Made by a program: the position numbers and the translations under genes
The notes under the pieces: generated by a model
Database searches by the model: none
The model's input: only the letters and a program-made list of their open reading frames with translations
What the model was told of the DNA's origin: nothing
Shown: positions 1 through 12,296 of the stretch, piece by piece
Position numbering within the stretch: the stretch's first letter is position 1
Layout of the letters: every line of letters begins with the position of its first letter
DNA from: Nymphaea colorata
Taxonomy: Eukaryota > Streptophyta > Magnoliopsida > Nymphaeales > Nymphaeaceae
Direction: 5' to 3'
NCBI RefSeq assembly: GCF_008831285.2
Contig: NC_045139.1
Location: 1,992,704-2,056,703 of the forward strand
DNA length: 64,000 bases

Positions 1-3000
1 CGCAGGCCCTGGTGTTGTCCCGCCCGAGCCCTCCGATGCTGATGCCATGGCCAGGCCCGCAGTTGATGTTGTGTATGCGTATGTTCGAGCAGCCGCTTTG
101 TATGGATATACAATCGTCCCCTGCAAAAGTTAATGATCCCGCATACAAAGCTACATTAAACAAAAAAAAGATATTTTTCGTGACTATGATTCATAATACA
201 TGGTGTTCTATTCACCAGCAGTACTTAATTTAAAAGCAAACTGAGCCTGATCATCACCTTCTAATTGGTTTATCCACGCCATTTACTAGCATTTCTCCCA
301 TAAAGCCATTCAATGGCATGCACCCCCTATAGCGAGTTGGGCTGCATAACAAGCTAAGCCAACTCAGGCTCGACTCAAACTCGCTCGAAAAAAGCTCGGC
401 TCGTTCTCAACTTCTATAAACAAGCTGAGTGAGTTTACAAAGATACACGAAACGATAAACGAGTCGAGTTTTAGTTTCAAAAACTCGACTCATTTATACT
501 CTATTCGACTCACAAACCGGAATTCTATACAATATTGCCAAAGCCGGTTTCACAAGTTACATGATAAAGCTTACAAGAGTTAGACAAGTTAATGCCCAAT
601 GAGTTAAATGGGTTAAATGAGTCAAAGTTCGAGTACAATTTTGTGTAATCGAGCTGGAGTTTTTTGAACCGAGTTGAGTTCGAGCTGGGCAATCTCGGAC
701 TCGACTCGGCTCGTGTGCAGCCCTTAGCGAGTCTCCTAAGTCAATCAAATGACAAGAATGCCCCTAAAAATATGGATCATTACCACAGGCCAAGTTGGTG
801 TGGTGCACTGAAACATCCACTGAATTCTGCAGGTGGATGCCGTCGGTATTTAGACTGTCTCCCGGGGATGAGATGGTCATATTATAGACGGAGACGGCCG
901 TGCAGCTATCGAATTTCAGGTGGCACTGTGGGCTGTTTCGGATCGTTATGCCGGTAACGGTCACATTGGTGCTTCCATAGAATCTTAGAGCCTGAAAGGG
1001 AAGGAAGACAACACAAACACCTCAATTCTCTTTCATGAAAAAACTGTTATTTTCTTATTCATATAAGAAAAAAGCAGTAAAATAACATATTGGTGTTTCT
1101 TAAAATTGTTTGGGCCTAAGACCTTTGAGTTGAAGGAAGTAAGAGTTCAATACTGAGGTCGGATCACTTTCTGCAGCTTTTGAATAGCTTTATGATACCT
1201 TGGAAGATCAAGAATTTTCTATCGTTTAAATCAAAATTTAAATCTTTGACTAGATTCTCCTTGCAAATATAAAGAGCTAATTTATAACTTTTTTTTTCTA
1301 ACATACACGTATAATTTACTGATGTTTTTCAGAGTTTCAAAAGAAAGACACCTAAAAACTCCCAAAGATTTCATTGCAGAGAGATCAGAAGCCACCATTT
1401 CAAAAAAGTTAAATTGGGAAGAGGTTATCTTGGGCTATGGGACATGGAAAAGGAATCCCCACCGTTGGTTTGGTACTTGGCATCTCCGAATGCAGCATTG
1501 CATTTATCACCTGCAGGCACCAAAAGGGAAAAAATTAAACAAAAAACAATATCATATGACTTACCGGCGATGGGTTATGGAGTGTAAGGCTTACCGGATC
1601 ATATGACTGAGTGCCGCCCCACCAAGCAGCTCCCCGGCCGTCGATCACTCCTTGGCCTTGAACCGTTAGGCCCTTCAGCTTGGTGAACTCGAGCCACTGC
1701 AGCAGACCAGAGCCCCAGGCGCTGGCACTCGTCGGCGCCAGTATGGTGCCGTCAAGCTGCAGCAAAATTCCGGCCGTTTAAGTTCGTTATTGATGACCAT
1801 AGGGTATGTAGTACTTAGTCTCGTGAATTATGAAAAATTTGCCGCCGGAAACCTTGCCTGAAAAACAATGTTGGGCTGGCAGTAAGGACCGGAAAATGAG
1901 ACCGGCCGGACGAGGAACTCGTGCTCCGCCGGAACCACCATTGTTGATGCCTCCACCTTGCATGCAGCATCCCATGCGGATTGAAATGCCTGCACAATGA
2001 ACGCATCAGATTCCAAACAAGTTACTTTTCCGGCGAGTGGAGGAAGACATAAAAAGAAAACATGGGTAACCTAGTCAATCGGCAGTCGGCACACCTCCAA
2101 AAAAGTTGGCCTTGCGGCGAGAAGGGATAATTATGACATATTGAATAAAGCTAAGGTCAATTTAGTCAATTAAGATCGGCACAAGTTTCTTCCTTGGTAG
2201 TCCTTTCGCTTTTTATCATATTTGCAAGACCCAAACAACATTTTAACATTTTCAAATTCAACCTCATGGTATGTTCGGGACCCAACTTCAACCAAGTCAG
2301 ACCCAACAACAGTCGGGCTGAGGCTAGTCCGATGCCCAAAACCCAAGCTCAAGCCCGGCAGATACCTGATACTTAAGCCTAGACCCCACCCAGCTCAACC
2401 CGATTGATCGGGCTCAATCGAGCTCCATTGGTTCGACCTGAGCCCGATCGGATTGGGTACCGGGTATTCTCTTTCTTTCTCTCTCTCTTTATATATATAT
2501 ATATATATACACACGGTGCATGACGGTTTAATTAGTATATGGTGAGATCACGTTATATTATTTAGTGAAATGAACCGGAGAAGTTGAATACAGACAAAAG
2601 GATGGCCGACCGGTATACAGCTTATCGACTAAATAATTTGATACGTCTTGAAGTTTTATTTATACCATGAAATTGTTGCAGAACAACTTGTTGAAGTACC
2701 TTTCTGATTTTGAAACCACGATTTTTGTTTCGATGTCTATGCAAGTTATCTCAAGCATGCTCATGAGCTTGGAATTAAGAGTAAGGTAGCTTTGATCCTG
2801 AAACAATGTGTTTAATTCTACCGCTCCTGTGTTGAGTTTTATTTCTTTGAACTGATTTGGAATTAAAAGGAAAAAAAAAAAAGAAGCAAAGCAAACCTTG
2901 CTAACTGTATTAATAATTTGAGCGAAAATTGATGGTATCTCAAACTTAACATCAATTAAAATTTTAATAAAAAACATGAAAAATTTAGTTGTGAAATCAT

Positions 3001-3986
3001 AAAATTTTCTTTTTACTGTAGTGATTAAATTATAGTTTCCAACTTCAATGAGGAACAGAAGAAGAAATTAAGGTCTCCGCTTTCACGTGAGGCTCTCAGT
3101 TGTCCCATAGCAACAAATTTAAAGACATGAGGGCCGTTGAAAGGGAAAGGTTGGGCCTCACAATGGAATGTTGCGAAGAAGATAATGAAACCAAAATCGC
3201 ATAGATGTCATTGTCAAAGTTGTTTAATAATGTTAATCATCATAAGAATAAAATTGAATTATTTGGTTGATCAAATGTATAAATATTATGACATTTGAAA
3301 AGCATAGATCTATTGTCGTGACGCCTTATAAAGTTTTGCTCTAGAAAGAATGAATGAAGAAACAAGAGCGAGCGTAAGGCTAAGCAATGGAATTAACAAC
3401 TTCCTTCAACATGCTTCATTAGAAAAATGAAGGTAATATCACCCTGTTCTTATAGTGAAGATGATGATGGCAGTCTTTTTTTAATGCTTTTAGTTCTTTT
3501 AGATAGGCAGGTTGAAGCAAGTCATCATCCTCGGAATCGACACCTTGAAGTGTTTCATGAATTTGCTTCAAAATTAGAGTAAATTTATGAAATAAATATG
3601 AACAAGTATTATATGAATCTACTCCAATTATGAAGCAGATTCATGCAACGACAACAATGCCACACGACCCCTTAAAGGTAATGTTGTTGATTGCAAGGAT
3701 AGAACCAAATTACCTCAGTGTCATCCGCAACACCATCTCCTTTGGCTCCATAGTTGAGCACATTGAAAGTGGTGCTATCATCTGCGGCGAGTGAAGAAAG
3801 TAATGGCCGTGCAGGAGAAGGAGGAGAACTATGTCTTCTGCCGCCGCTGCTGCCGCCATTGCTGATCTTCTTCTTCTTCCAATAGCGAACTCGCTTTGCT
3901 TCGCAACCATGAAAGCTGGACAGCCAGACAAAAGAAGAGAAGAGGAGAAGAAGAAAGAGAGACTTAACTGAAAAAGGACTCCTCAT
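1..3986 (-). CDS. Polygalacturonase PG1 (glycoside hydrolase 28), 3' end outside window
   Basis: Predicted secreted pectinase that hydrolyses polygalacturonan in the cell wall. Exons read on the minus strand: 3986-3714, 1989-1858, 1756-1595, 1510-1463, 991-784 and 120-1, continuing beyond base 1; phases join without a frameshift and give about 314 residues. The N-terminus has a hydrophobic signal peptide, then a basic, Ser/Pro-rich spacer and the family's NYGAKGDG...DDT opening. GH28 motifs seen are NTDG (about 253-256), GDDC (275-278) and CGPGHG (about 295-300); the RIK motif must lie in the missing 3' part. The segment with GPYCQ...IVFQ, LDGTI.AP and VIDGRG resembles, from memory, Arabidopsis At1g48100-type enzymes. 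The Met at 3986 is chosen because an upstream Met at 4025 would lie almost at the expected transcription start and would bury the signal peptide. Intron 2 (1857-1757) begins GC instead of GT. Intron 1 is 1.7 kb. Confidence 0.94.
338..724. mobile_element. hAT-type MITE inside a PG1 intron
   Basis: A 387-bp non-coding element lies in the PG1 intron between exons 991-784 and 120-1. The left end reads TGGGCTGCAT and the right end, reverse complemented, AGGGCTGCAC. The two flanks carry the same 8-bp sequence TAGCGAGT (330-337 and 725-732), the target-duplication length of hAT transposons. The interior is rich in CGAGCT/CTCGA words and has no coding capacity. It does not disturb the flanking splice sites. 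Confidence 0.72.
1990..3713 (-). other. PG1 intron 1, 1.7 kb, repeat-bearing
   Basis: Bounded by a GT donor (3713-3712) and a CAG acceptor (1992-1990). It holds a GC-richer patch with repeated GGGCC/GCCCGA words at about 2265-2465, possibly a decayed hAT-like element, then a short CT/TA microsatellite at 2470-2512. The rest is AT-rich with no coding signal that I could support. Confidence 0.6.
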
Positions 3987-4048
3987 TTTCCCTATCTCTT
4001 GTCCTTGTAGAGTTGGTACTTGCATGGATTGGCACCAACACCACTAGC

Positions 4049-4056
4049 TTATATAG
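4049..4056 (-). promoter_or_regulatory. Probable TATA box of PG1
   Basis: On the minus strand this reads CTATATAAG, about 65 bases before the chosen start codon at 3986. A TATA box here predicts transcription starting near 4020, leaving a short leader and making the upstream ATG at 4025 an unlikely start. Confidence 0.6.
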
Positions 4057-4632
4057 GTGCTTCAGCACACAAAACTGTTTGGTGTATCAAATGTCTCTTT
4101 TGCCCTTTTGTAGACTCGGGATTGAAATGACAATTTTACCCTTTTAAATTGTGATGCAAACTGAGGGCGTTTTAGTCATTGTTGTTAAATATAAGAATGC
4201 TAACGTCATTTGTGCATTCGATGTCCTCTAGTGGGACATCCTCACATGCACTGTCATTCACATGCATGACTCCCTCTCTCTTGATGATGCTGATATCTTG
4301 CTTACTCTATGTTACATATGCAAGCCCAACAAAAGCGGGCAGAAATGTCTTTTTTCTCTTCCTATTGGAATATGTTTCTCACCTACTCCTACTCATGTGC
4401 AGTGAGTTTACATGCAAAATGCATATCTAAAGTTACCGAGCTCACTCATGAGAGTCGTCTGGATGGACGATTGAGAGAAAAACAAGTATAAAAGTGCGTA
4501 AACTGAAAATGCTCATAACTTTTTTCTCTTTATTTTTTCCTCAACCATCCATCATGATGGATGAATGGCATTCATGACTGAGCTGGATGATTCAGATAGC
4601 CATACACACACACACATTGTTCATCTTCCAAC

Positions 4633-4635
<3 letters not shown>

Positions 4636-4705
<70 letters not shown>
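4636..4705. repeat. (TA)n microsatellite
   Basis: About 35 uninterrupted TA dinucleotides, 0.6 kb upstream of PG1. Length is probably variable between individuals. Confidence 0.95.
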
Positions 4706-4708
<3 letters not shown>

Positions 4709-5902
4709 CATATTATGTCGGGAGATGAACAAAAAATATACGAGAAAGAAAGCAAGTGAGCCAGCAAACAGCTTTGTACGTTGCTCTATGTTTTTATCCG
4801 CACCTAAGTATCCCCCACCTCATGCAAAGTCCATCTTAAAGGACTGAAATATTGCTACTTTTGTTTGTATATATACAGTCATATAGATCTCAATAATGTA
4901 CACGTACTTGCAAGTTGCAAGTCTTTTTACTATGAAATTTGACTGCGTGTGCTGATATGGTTTTTCGTGTTTAAATTAAAGCCGAACCCTTAACAAATTC
5001 ATATTTAAGTAATTTCATCCATGCATTAGAATTTTAATTCGGAAAATTTCAAATTTCTATGAAATAGGTTCAATTCATGCATCAAATTAAGCATGTAGTT
5101 CTGTGGGGAGATCTAAAACCTTCTTATTTGAGCTAACTCTTCGAGCAGCTGAAATAACACTTTCCGTCTCACCTCTTCATTAAATGATTGACAGTGATCA
5201 ACATTCTACAGTACAGAGAATTGTTCAAGTTAGTCCAATAATATTCATTTAATGGGCAACTCAAATGAATAGATTAGTTGTGGGGACCTAAGTTTTTTGC
5301 CTCTACGTACTCGGATTATATGGGGATATGATGTGGCAGAAACTCCAATCAAAGGTTCATACTTGGTTTATGAATTAAAGGATTTCATGTCATGCCTAAG
5401 TCCAAATTCATATAGAATGTAAAATGCATTGCATATATTATGCTGTACCTAGAAAAATTCTAAATTAAAGAATTAGTTAACCTATATAACATGGCCATTA
5501 ATGTTATTTTCAGATCATTTCATCACGGGTGAGGCTCTGTCGAGTCCTACGCATGTGAACAAGGGAGACCATGATTGATTGAGTGAATATTTAACGCATG
5601 CATGAATGTGGGATTACAGGTCTGATCAATTTGAATTGATGGCTTAAACTTGTGGTATAAAAGATTACTATTTAAAAAACTAGATGACAACACTTTAATT
5701 TTGTGAACTCTCAATCAAGTTATCAACTACAATGTAATCAAGATAGTATTCAATCTATATACAAACACCCATATATAAAACAGGAATGGTTGCCACATGG
5801 TTAAAAATTAAGTTTTGCCCTTTAAAAAATTCATAAATTATCTTTAAAACCACCATAAACTATCGCTGCATCATAAATCATGACTAATAACCATTTGACA
5901 TG

Positions 5903-5937
<35 letters not shown>

Positions 5938-6892
5938 TATACCCTTCAGCTAAATATGTATGTCTCATTCCACCACTGGGCAGTAAGCTGTGAGAGTACG
6001 AAATGTCAATTAAGAATACAGAAATTGATGGCCACAAATTCTGCCCTTGTTGTTGTTGTTGTTGGTTGATGGGACTAGAAGAGAGAGAGGTGCAAGGAAG
6101 ACGGATGGTGCATTATATCGATGGCGTCGTTTTTGTCTTGTGAGTTGCTACAATTGCTTTCTGCTTTTGCACATTGGAGGGTCCATGCAAACAGGCAGCT
6201 GCTGCTTGTGCATGCATCTTCGGCGCCCTTCTCTCTCTCTCTCTTTCTTTCATTTTCAGGTTCACGGGCAAATAAAAAGAGAAGAGAGATAGAGAGAGAG
6301 AATACTGCTGCAGATATGTGTGTTTTTAGAGAGAGAGAAAGAGAGAGCTCCTCAATATGTTGTCTCTTCTTCAAAATCAAGAAAGGACAAAGGCCTGTTC
6401 ATTTGAGTCTCACACTAATATTATGGCACCTCTCTCTCTCTCTCTCTCTAAAGAGTGATTGAGTGTAAGTCTCTTTCCTCCTGTCTTCTCGCATTATTTT
6501 TTAATAAGATTCGCAATCTTTTCTGGCTAAGAGAAGTCATAATACAACGTCGACACTCAGATCAGAATTTGACGTCGGCTTGTTCTGTTTTATGTTTCCC
6601 CGTTTCTTCTTCTCATTCCATTTCTTATTCTTCTGCCTTTTCGTCTCACGTCATTGGCATGTAATAAACAAAACCATTCCTTGCAAAGATTAAAGAAATA
6701 AAACAAAGGGATTCAACAATTGGAGCATTGTTTTAATTTAACTGACCTAAGTATCTCCCTCCCTCTCGGGAAGATTCGAAATCTTTGAGTACAAAGAGGA
6801 GCTATATAGTATAATGAAATCCAAAATTTTCAATCTTTGGAGTTTTATGTTCCAATCAAGCTACAAACATTTCCTTTACATAGTCAAAGAAA

Positions 6893-6903
6893 TTATATAT
6901 ATA

Positions 6904-6953
<50 letters not shown>
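6893..6953. repeat. (TA)n microsatellite with one phase break
   Basis: TA repeat interrupted once by a TT at 6910-6911. It lies in the PG1-PG2 intergenic region. Confidence 0.95.
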
Positions 6954-6956
<3 letters not shown>

Positions 6957-9900
6957 GGTAAAGTTTAAACAAATTGTTCCCTATGTATTTGAAGGACATG
7001 TGGTTCTTTTAATACGTGTGAAATCTAAGCCCCAGATTTTGGATCCTAGCTCCTGTTTGTTTGGAGAATGAGGGTGGGAAAAGAATTTCTCCAAAACTAT
7101 TCAGTTGTTTTGGCATGAGGCCGGCCCTCATTGGAATGGAAGTGACGTGATTTGGACCACTAGTTCGGGTTCCATCGGACCCAGTGAATCCCTTGATTGA
7201 TTTTGGAGGGTCCACGGGTCAGATCTCGACGACCCGTGACTCTGCACGGAGCGGCGAAGATCCTGTGGACCCACGGACTCTACACATTGGCTTGCCGGAT
7301 CTGAGGTCCCCCTACTGGATCATGCATTTTGGATCCGAGTGTTCACAGCTTGAATTGGAGCAGATCGAAGTCCAATTAAAGCAAACCAGTCTGGATCCTT
7401 CGGGCCCTGCATGCCTTGTCGATCCAGACCAGATCCAAATATGAAGGGAGACCTGCATCCTTGTTTGATCCTCTTATCTTTTTTTCGACTTTCAAACAAT
7501 ATATAATTGTTATTTAAACTTTATCCATCCACCGATAAGTATGCCCTGACATCAATTGGGTTTAGGTTTGGTCTTAATTAATAAATTAATATTCTACCGG
7601 ATTCTGATTCTATTTTGAACACATATTCTGCATTAATATCCATATATTTTTAAAAGTTAGTTCTTAAACATTTCATAACGTGGTTCAGATTCAGGTATAC
7701 ATATAAAAGTCGGATTCAAATTTATATGTAAAAATAAAAGCCAAACTTGGATTCGATTAATATCATTCACTTAAAAAATGGATTAAAAAATGATATAAAC
7801 TTTTCTTCATTCGTATCCAAATCCAATCAAATGTGCTCAATACAGTAATGGATATGCCCAATTCAGATCCGACTGGTTGACATTTCTATCCACGCACATC
7901 CAATTATTTGGATCAGATCTTCTTATATATATATATCATATATGCACAATTCTTGATTTGGCATATCAATGAATTATAGAAGCAAGTCATAAGACCTTGT
8001 GGCTGCAGATCTGTGACGACATTTCTTCGTGTGACAAGTTTTTTTTCCTGTGTAATTAATTTGTCATGAAAGATGAAAAGGAATAGCATGCATGATTGCA
8101 TGTGCTAGTCGTCTGTTTGTGCTCCAAAGTCCTCGTGAACTCACCTTGTCGTGACCTCATGCATGCATTATTGCCCACGAATCATAATTTCTTCCAGAAT
8201 CTCATTAGATGTTTAGCTGCATGCACGTGGCTGTCGCATAGGGCTAAATACCAAACCACAAAAAGTAGGAGTGAGCATCGAGCCGAGACATGAGAATGGG
8301 CTCAAGCGCAAGGGCCCATTCACAGGCTACGCGACTCTTGTCATGTCAGGCTGCGTCCAGCCGGGCCTGTTTAAGGTAGGTTTAATTTGGTGGGCTAGTC
8401 TTGCGGCCAAGACAAACAGCCTGCAAATAGTTGACCCGAGGTTGACCAATAATGCGAAGTTAGGTTGGAATTAACGGTGTTTGATGTGACTCGCAGAAGA
8501 AGACCATGTTCAGAGAGCGCAACATTTTCCATGAATTTGGGAGAATGGTGAGAACCTCATTTTTTCAGCATCACTCGGGGCAAGAGCTAGTAGGTAGTCT
8601 GCTTCTGTTTCAAATCCACATGATGTCTTAACTCCCATAAAAGAAAAGCTACAGACTTGCAAGTTGAAGGGTGAATATAACCCAAGAGACAAAACTCTTA
8701 CTTAAACAAGTTTTAATTATCAGACAAGGTCTTAAACAAAGATTTGACCTAACGCCAAATTTGTTTTCATCAATCAAACAGCTCTTGATGGAAGAATATT
8801 CCAACTTACAACCCTTTTGGTCCCGCAAGCTACTTTTCAAGCACTGTCGGCTCAAACAAGGTGCATTTTATACTTGACTTTGGCAAGGGGCAGACCCACC
8901 AAAGGCTAACCATGGCTGTCTGCCCTACTGCTCAACTATCTTGAGTCTAAGTTATCATGATTTCAAGAAGAAGAAGAGAAACAGAATAAATAATTGCATA
9001 GGAGTAGACAATCAGTAGTATTAAAAGGGAATGACAATTGAGAGCCGGGAATTTTGATTATTAAGACCCATTTTTTATTTGAAATTCCATCTTATGAAAT
9101 GAGCTTCCCCTAAACTTCAACCATGGTCACAAACGCATTTTTATAATGTGAACGTGAAAAAAGAAATTATCGTTAATACCCTGAAAGCAAATTAAAACAC
9201 ACTTTTCTCCCAAAAAAAGTAAAAAATAAAATTAAAACATTTTTTAATATTACATTTTTCTCTTTTTAACCTTAATATCATCATGGATAGATACTTTTTT
9301 TGTCATTTTTATGGTTATTTTTTATGAGTTCTTACTAGCCACTCATTTATATTAATTTTTACCTAATGTTTAAGATTTTTTAATTGTTTAAAAAACTGCC
9401 GAGGTTTTCTTTACAAACTGATTTGCAGAGAGAGTACGTGAATAACAACCTCACGCTGTTAAAAGATAGTAGCTTTGATTTCAACCATCATTTTATAACA
9501 CCGAAAGTATGTCTTGTACTTTGAAGGGATAAAGAAAAAGTGGGCTTCTGCAGCTGGACGCTAGAGAAGGGTGAGTTTCTCGCTCTCAACTGTACAATGA
9601 AATACTTTTTCTCACCAAGTGCCATCTTCACTACTTCTAGCTAAATACTTTATAAAAACTCTGCTTTTGTGTTAGAAAAAAAAAAAACTCCTAAGTTTTT
9701 ATGAAACAAAATATTTATTGCCACCAGTGCATGACATAGCTGGCTGATAGTCAGAAATGAATACAACAACATACAATTTCTAGTCTACTAGCAGAAAAAT
9801 ATGGAAACCCTTAGCTACTGTAAAGTTTCCCATCATTATGTTCGAATATATACTCTAATTTCAGATTCTCCTTTTCTTGGCTCCAGATTGTTCTTAATTT

Positions 9901-10154
9901 CATATTGCATTAGATTTTCCAGATTCCAAGATCAACAGGATCACTTCTGAATCCTGGCGCTGCACTCTTTCTTGGGTTCATCAGAACACCATGATCCGTT
10001 TATGTAGGACAGCTACTTCTGGAATTTTGTAGTCCATAATATTGCTTCCTAGCGGAAACCTTCTGGAATGATAGCCCATAGTAATGCCTTAACAGGCTAC
10101 AGGGCCTTGTCCGTGTTTGTATCTATCTGTATTTCCTGAGAAGTGCATTACAAT

Positions 10155-12247
10155 TTACAACTCTGTGTGCATCTTCGGACGTTTTATCCCTCCATTGCCG
10201 TCGGAATGTTTGCTTGTGTGGCTCTTGTCCGCGGTTAATAGACAATCAACAGATGGGACGACAGATCCATACTTGAATCCTATGGCACTGTTGCAGAATG
10301 TCTCTGCTGTACCGGAGTCTGTCTGGAGATTGATGTTAGCCAAGAAGAGTTTGCTGCATGGCACTGTATCGCTGCATGCAAACTTGATCGCATTCGCGCT
10401 TCGAGAAGTCCCACTGATATTTATGTACATCACTTGGCTCACACTAACTGCTGATGTCTGTCAGTAACACACAAGAATCAAGCAGCTTTTTGATCAGCTC
10501 ATTCTGTAGGAATATGTGCCAACTTTATAACAAGAAACTACTAAACATGGAAGCAACAGTTTACTGCATTATGGACATGTGAGTTTTCCAATGTCTTGTC
10601 TCCACAAATTGATAGATAACTATACTGTCATTGGAAGAAAAACATCTGACTCCTGTTGTAACCAAGTGCAGTTTATGGCAGGACTCGAGGGATTTCTCTG
10701 TTCTCAATGTGGGCATGTTAATTTGTCAATAAAATTGCATGAACCATGATACTTTTCTTATTTTTACTTCCAAAATCGTCTTGGACTATGAATTTAGCAC
10801 AAGTTGAACACAGCTTTTCACTGTATAGTTTATTCCAAGAGTTAAGATGCTACTTTCTTAGTCGTTAACTTGAGCGAGATGATCACTTCTGCTCAAGGAT
10901 CTGATCCTGTAACTTTGGACCATGTTCTTATGTTGAATCTGCCAATTCTCAGCGAAGAAATCAAGCTTTGATCTGATATATACGTTAGAAAAGCCAGTGA
11001 ATTCTGCATTTATTGTTGAATGTGGAATTTTCAAACTGTTCTGAAACTTAAACATCATTTCTGTGTACTCAATGAAACAGTTTTAAAGCTATGCTGCAGA
11101 TATGGACTCACCTGGTTCTTACATGGAGTCTTTGAATCACAGTAAAACTGGTCGATGATGATCGGGTTGCTGACATTGTTCATCTGGATATTCTGGAACC
11201 TTAGAGCCCTTACATAGCCTGATCCCCCCTGTTTCAGAGAACCACAATTTTGTTCAGGTTTTGCTCCAAGAGAGAGTGTCAGGATCATGTGGATGAGCGA
11301 TTACCTGCCATGTTTTGATTCTGACGCCATTTGTGGTATCTTTAAGAACTGCAGTGTCCAGAACTATAGCCGTGACAACTGCGGTTGAGTTGTCTTTTCC
11401 GAGGCTTCCAACGCTACAACCAAAACCATAACCATTGTTAAAACACCGGCAGTGTAAAACCAGTAGAAAGGTTCCTGGTAGGACGGCAGTTCCCTAGTTC
11501 TATAAAATATTTTCTTGAGAAAGTAGAAATTGAAGCCAGATCTAATGGTTCAGATTTAAAAAAAATACCTTCCACTTTATATCTGCATAGATGTGTGTCT
11601 TCAATTTAAAAGATGTCAATCAATCGGATTAGAGTCGAATATATACCCTTATCTATATCAGTTTTTTCTTTTTTTTTTATGTTCACATATTCAGATTCGA
11701 ATTTGGATTTGATGATGAACAAAGAAAAGTCAGATCCGAACCTGAATCTGAAATCTGATTTTACAATCTGAACCTGAATCTGAAATCTGATTTTACAATC
11801 TGAATTTGATTTCTAGGTTTGCATCTAAATTTGAATCCCATCATATTCTTGTGCATGCCTGAATCTAAATCTGGTCCGATGTCATTTCTTAAATCCGATT
11901 TGATTTCTTAATCAGATATATACATTTTTTTCATATCCAATATTTTGACAATAGTTCGATCATATATCTGATCCAAATCAGACATATGAACATCCCTACT
12001 TCCATCTGGGTTTGATCTTTTTAACTAATCACCCAATTGACAAATAATTAATCTTCTTAAGTAGATCAGCAAAAGAAGCTTTATACCTTATCCCATGTCC
12101 AGGCCCACACACAATGTTCTTCATCTTGATATTTGAGGTGCCATTGACTATGGAGATGCAGTCATCCCCTGAAAGAAATCGATTCAAGTTTTACTCCCAT
12201 ATTTCCTAACCTTCTTTGGTATTTATCTCTCTCTCTCTCTCTCTCTC

Positions 12248-12296
<49 letters not shown>

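Larger units (their letters stand above)
4057..10154. other. Intergenic region between PG1 and PG2
   Basis: No reading frame here resembles a protein I know. It includes the PG1 upstream region, microsatellites at 4636-4705, 5903-5938 and 6893-6953, CT/GA runs at 6226-6245, 6290-6350 and 6429-6450, and a GC-richer patch at 7080-7445 with many GATCC words. A GGATTC/CAGATCC-rich decayed repeat lies at about 7540-7910. The stretch 9000-10150 is AT-rich and includes the downstream flank of PG2. Confidence 0.6.

Noticed and set aside
3987-4025. Upstream ATG at 4025 as the PG1 start
   Set aside because: It lies only about 25 bases from the TATA box, so it would be at or before the transcription start, and it would put 13 polar residues ahead of a well-formed signal peptide.
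7080-7445. GC-richer patch with many GATCC words as a gene
   Set aside because: An open frame exists but the composition is repetitive and no protein family is recognised; most likely a decayed repeat.
10117-10467. Plus-strand frame of 116 codons
   Set aside because: It is the antisense of PG2's last exon, which is clearly coding on the minus strand.
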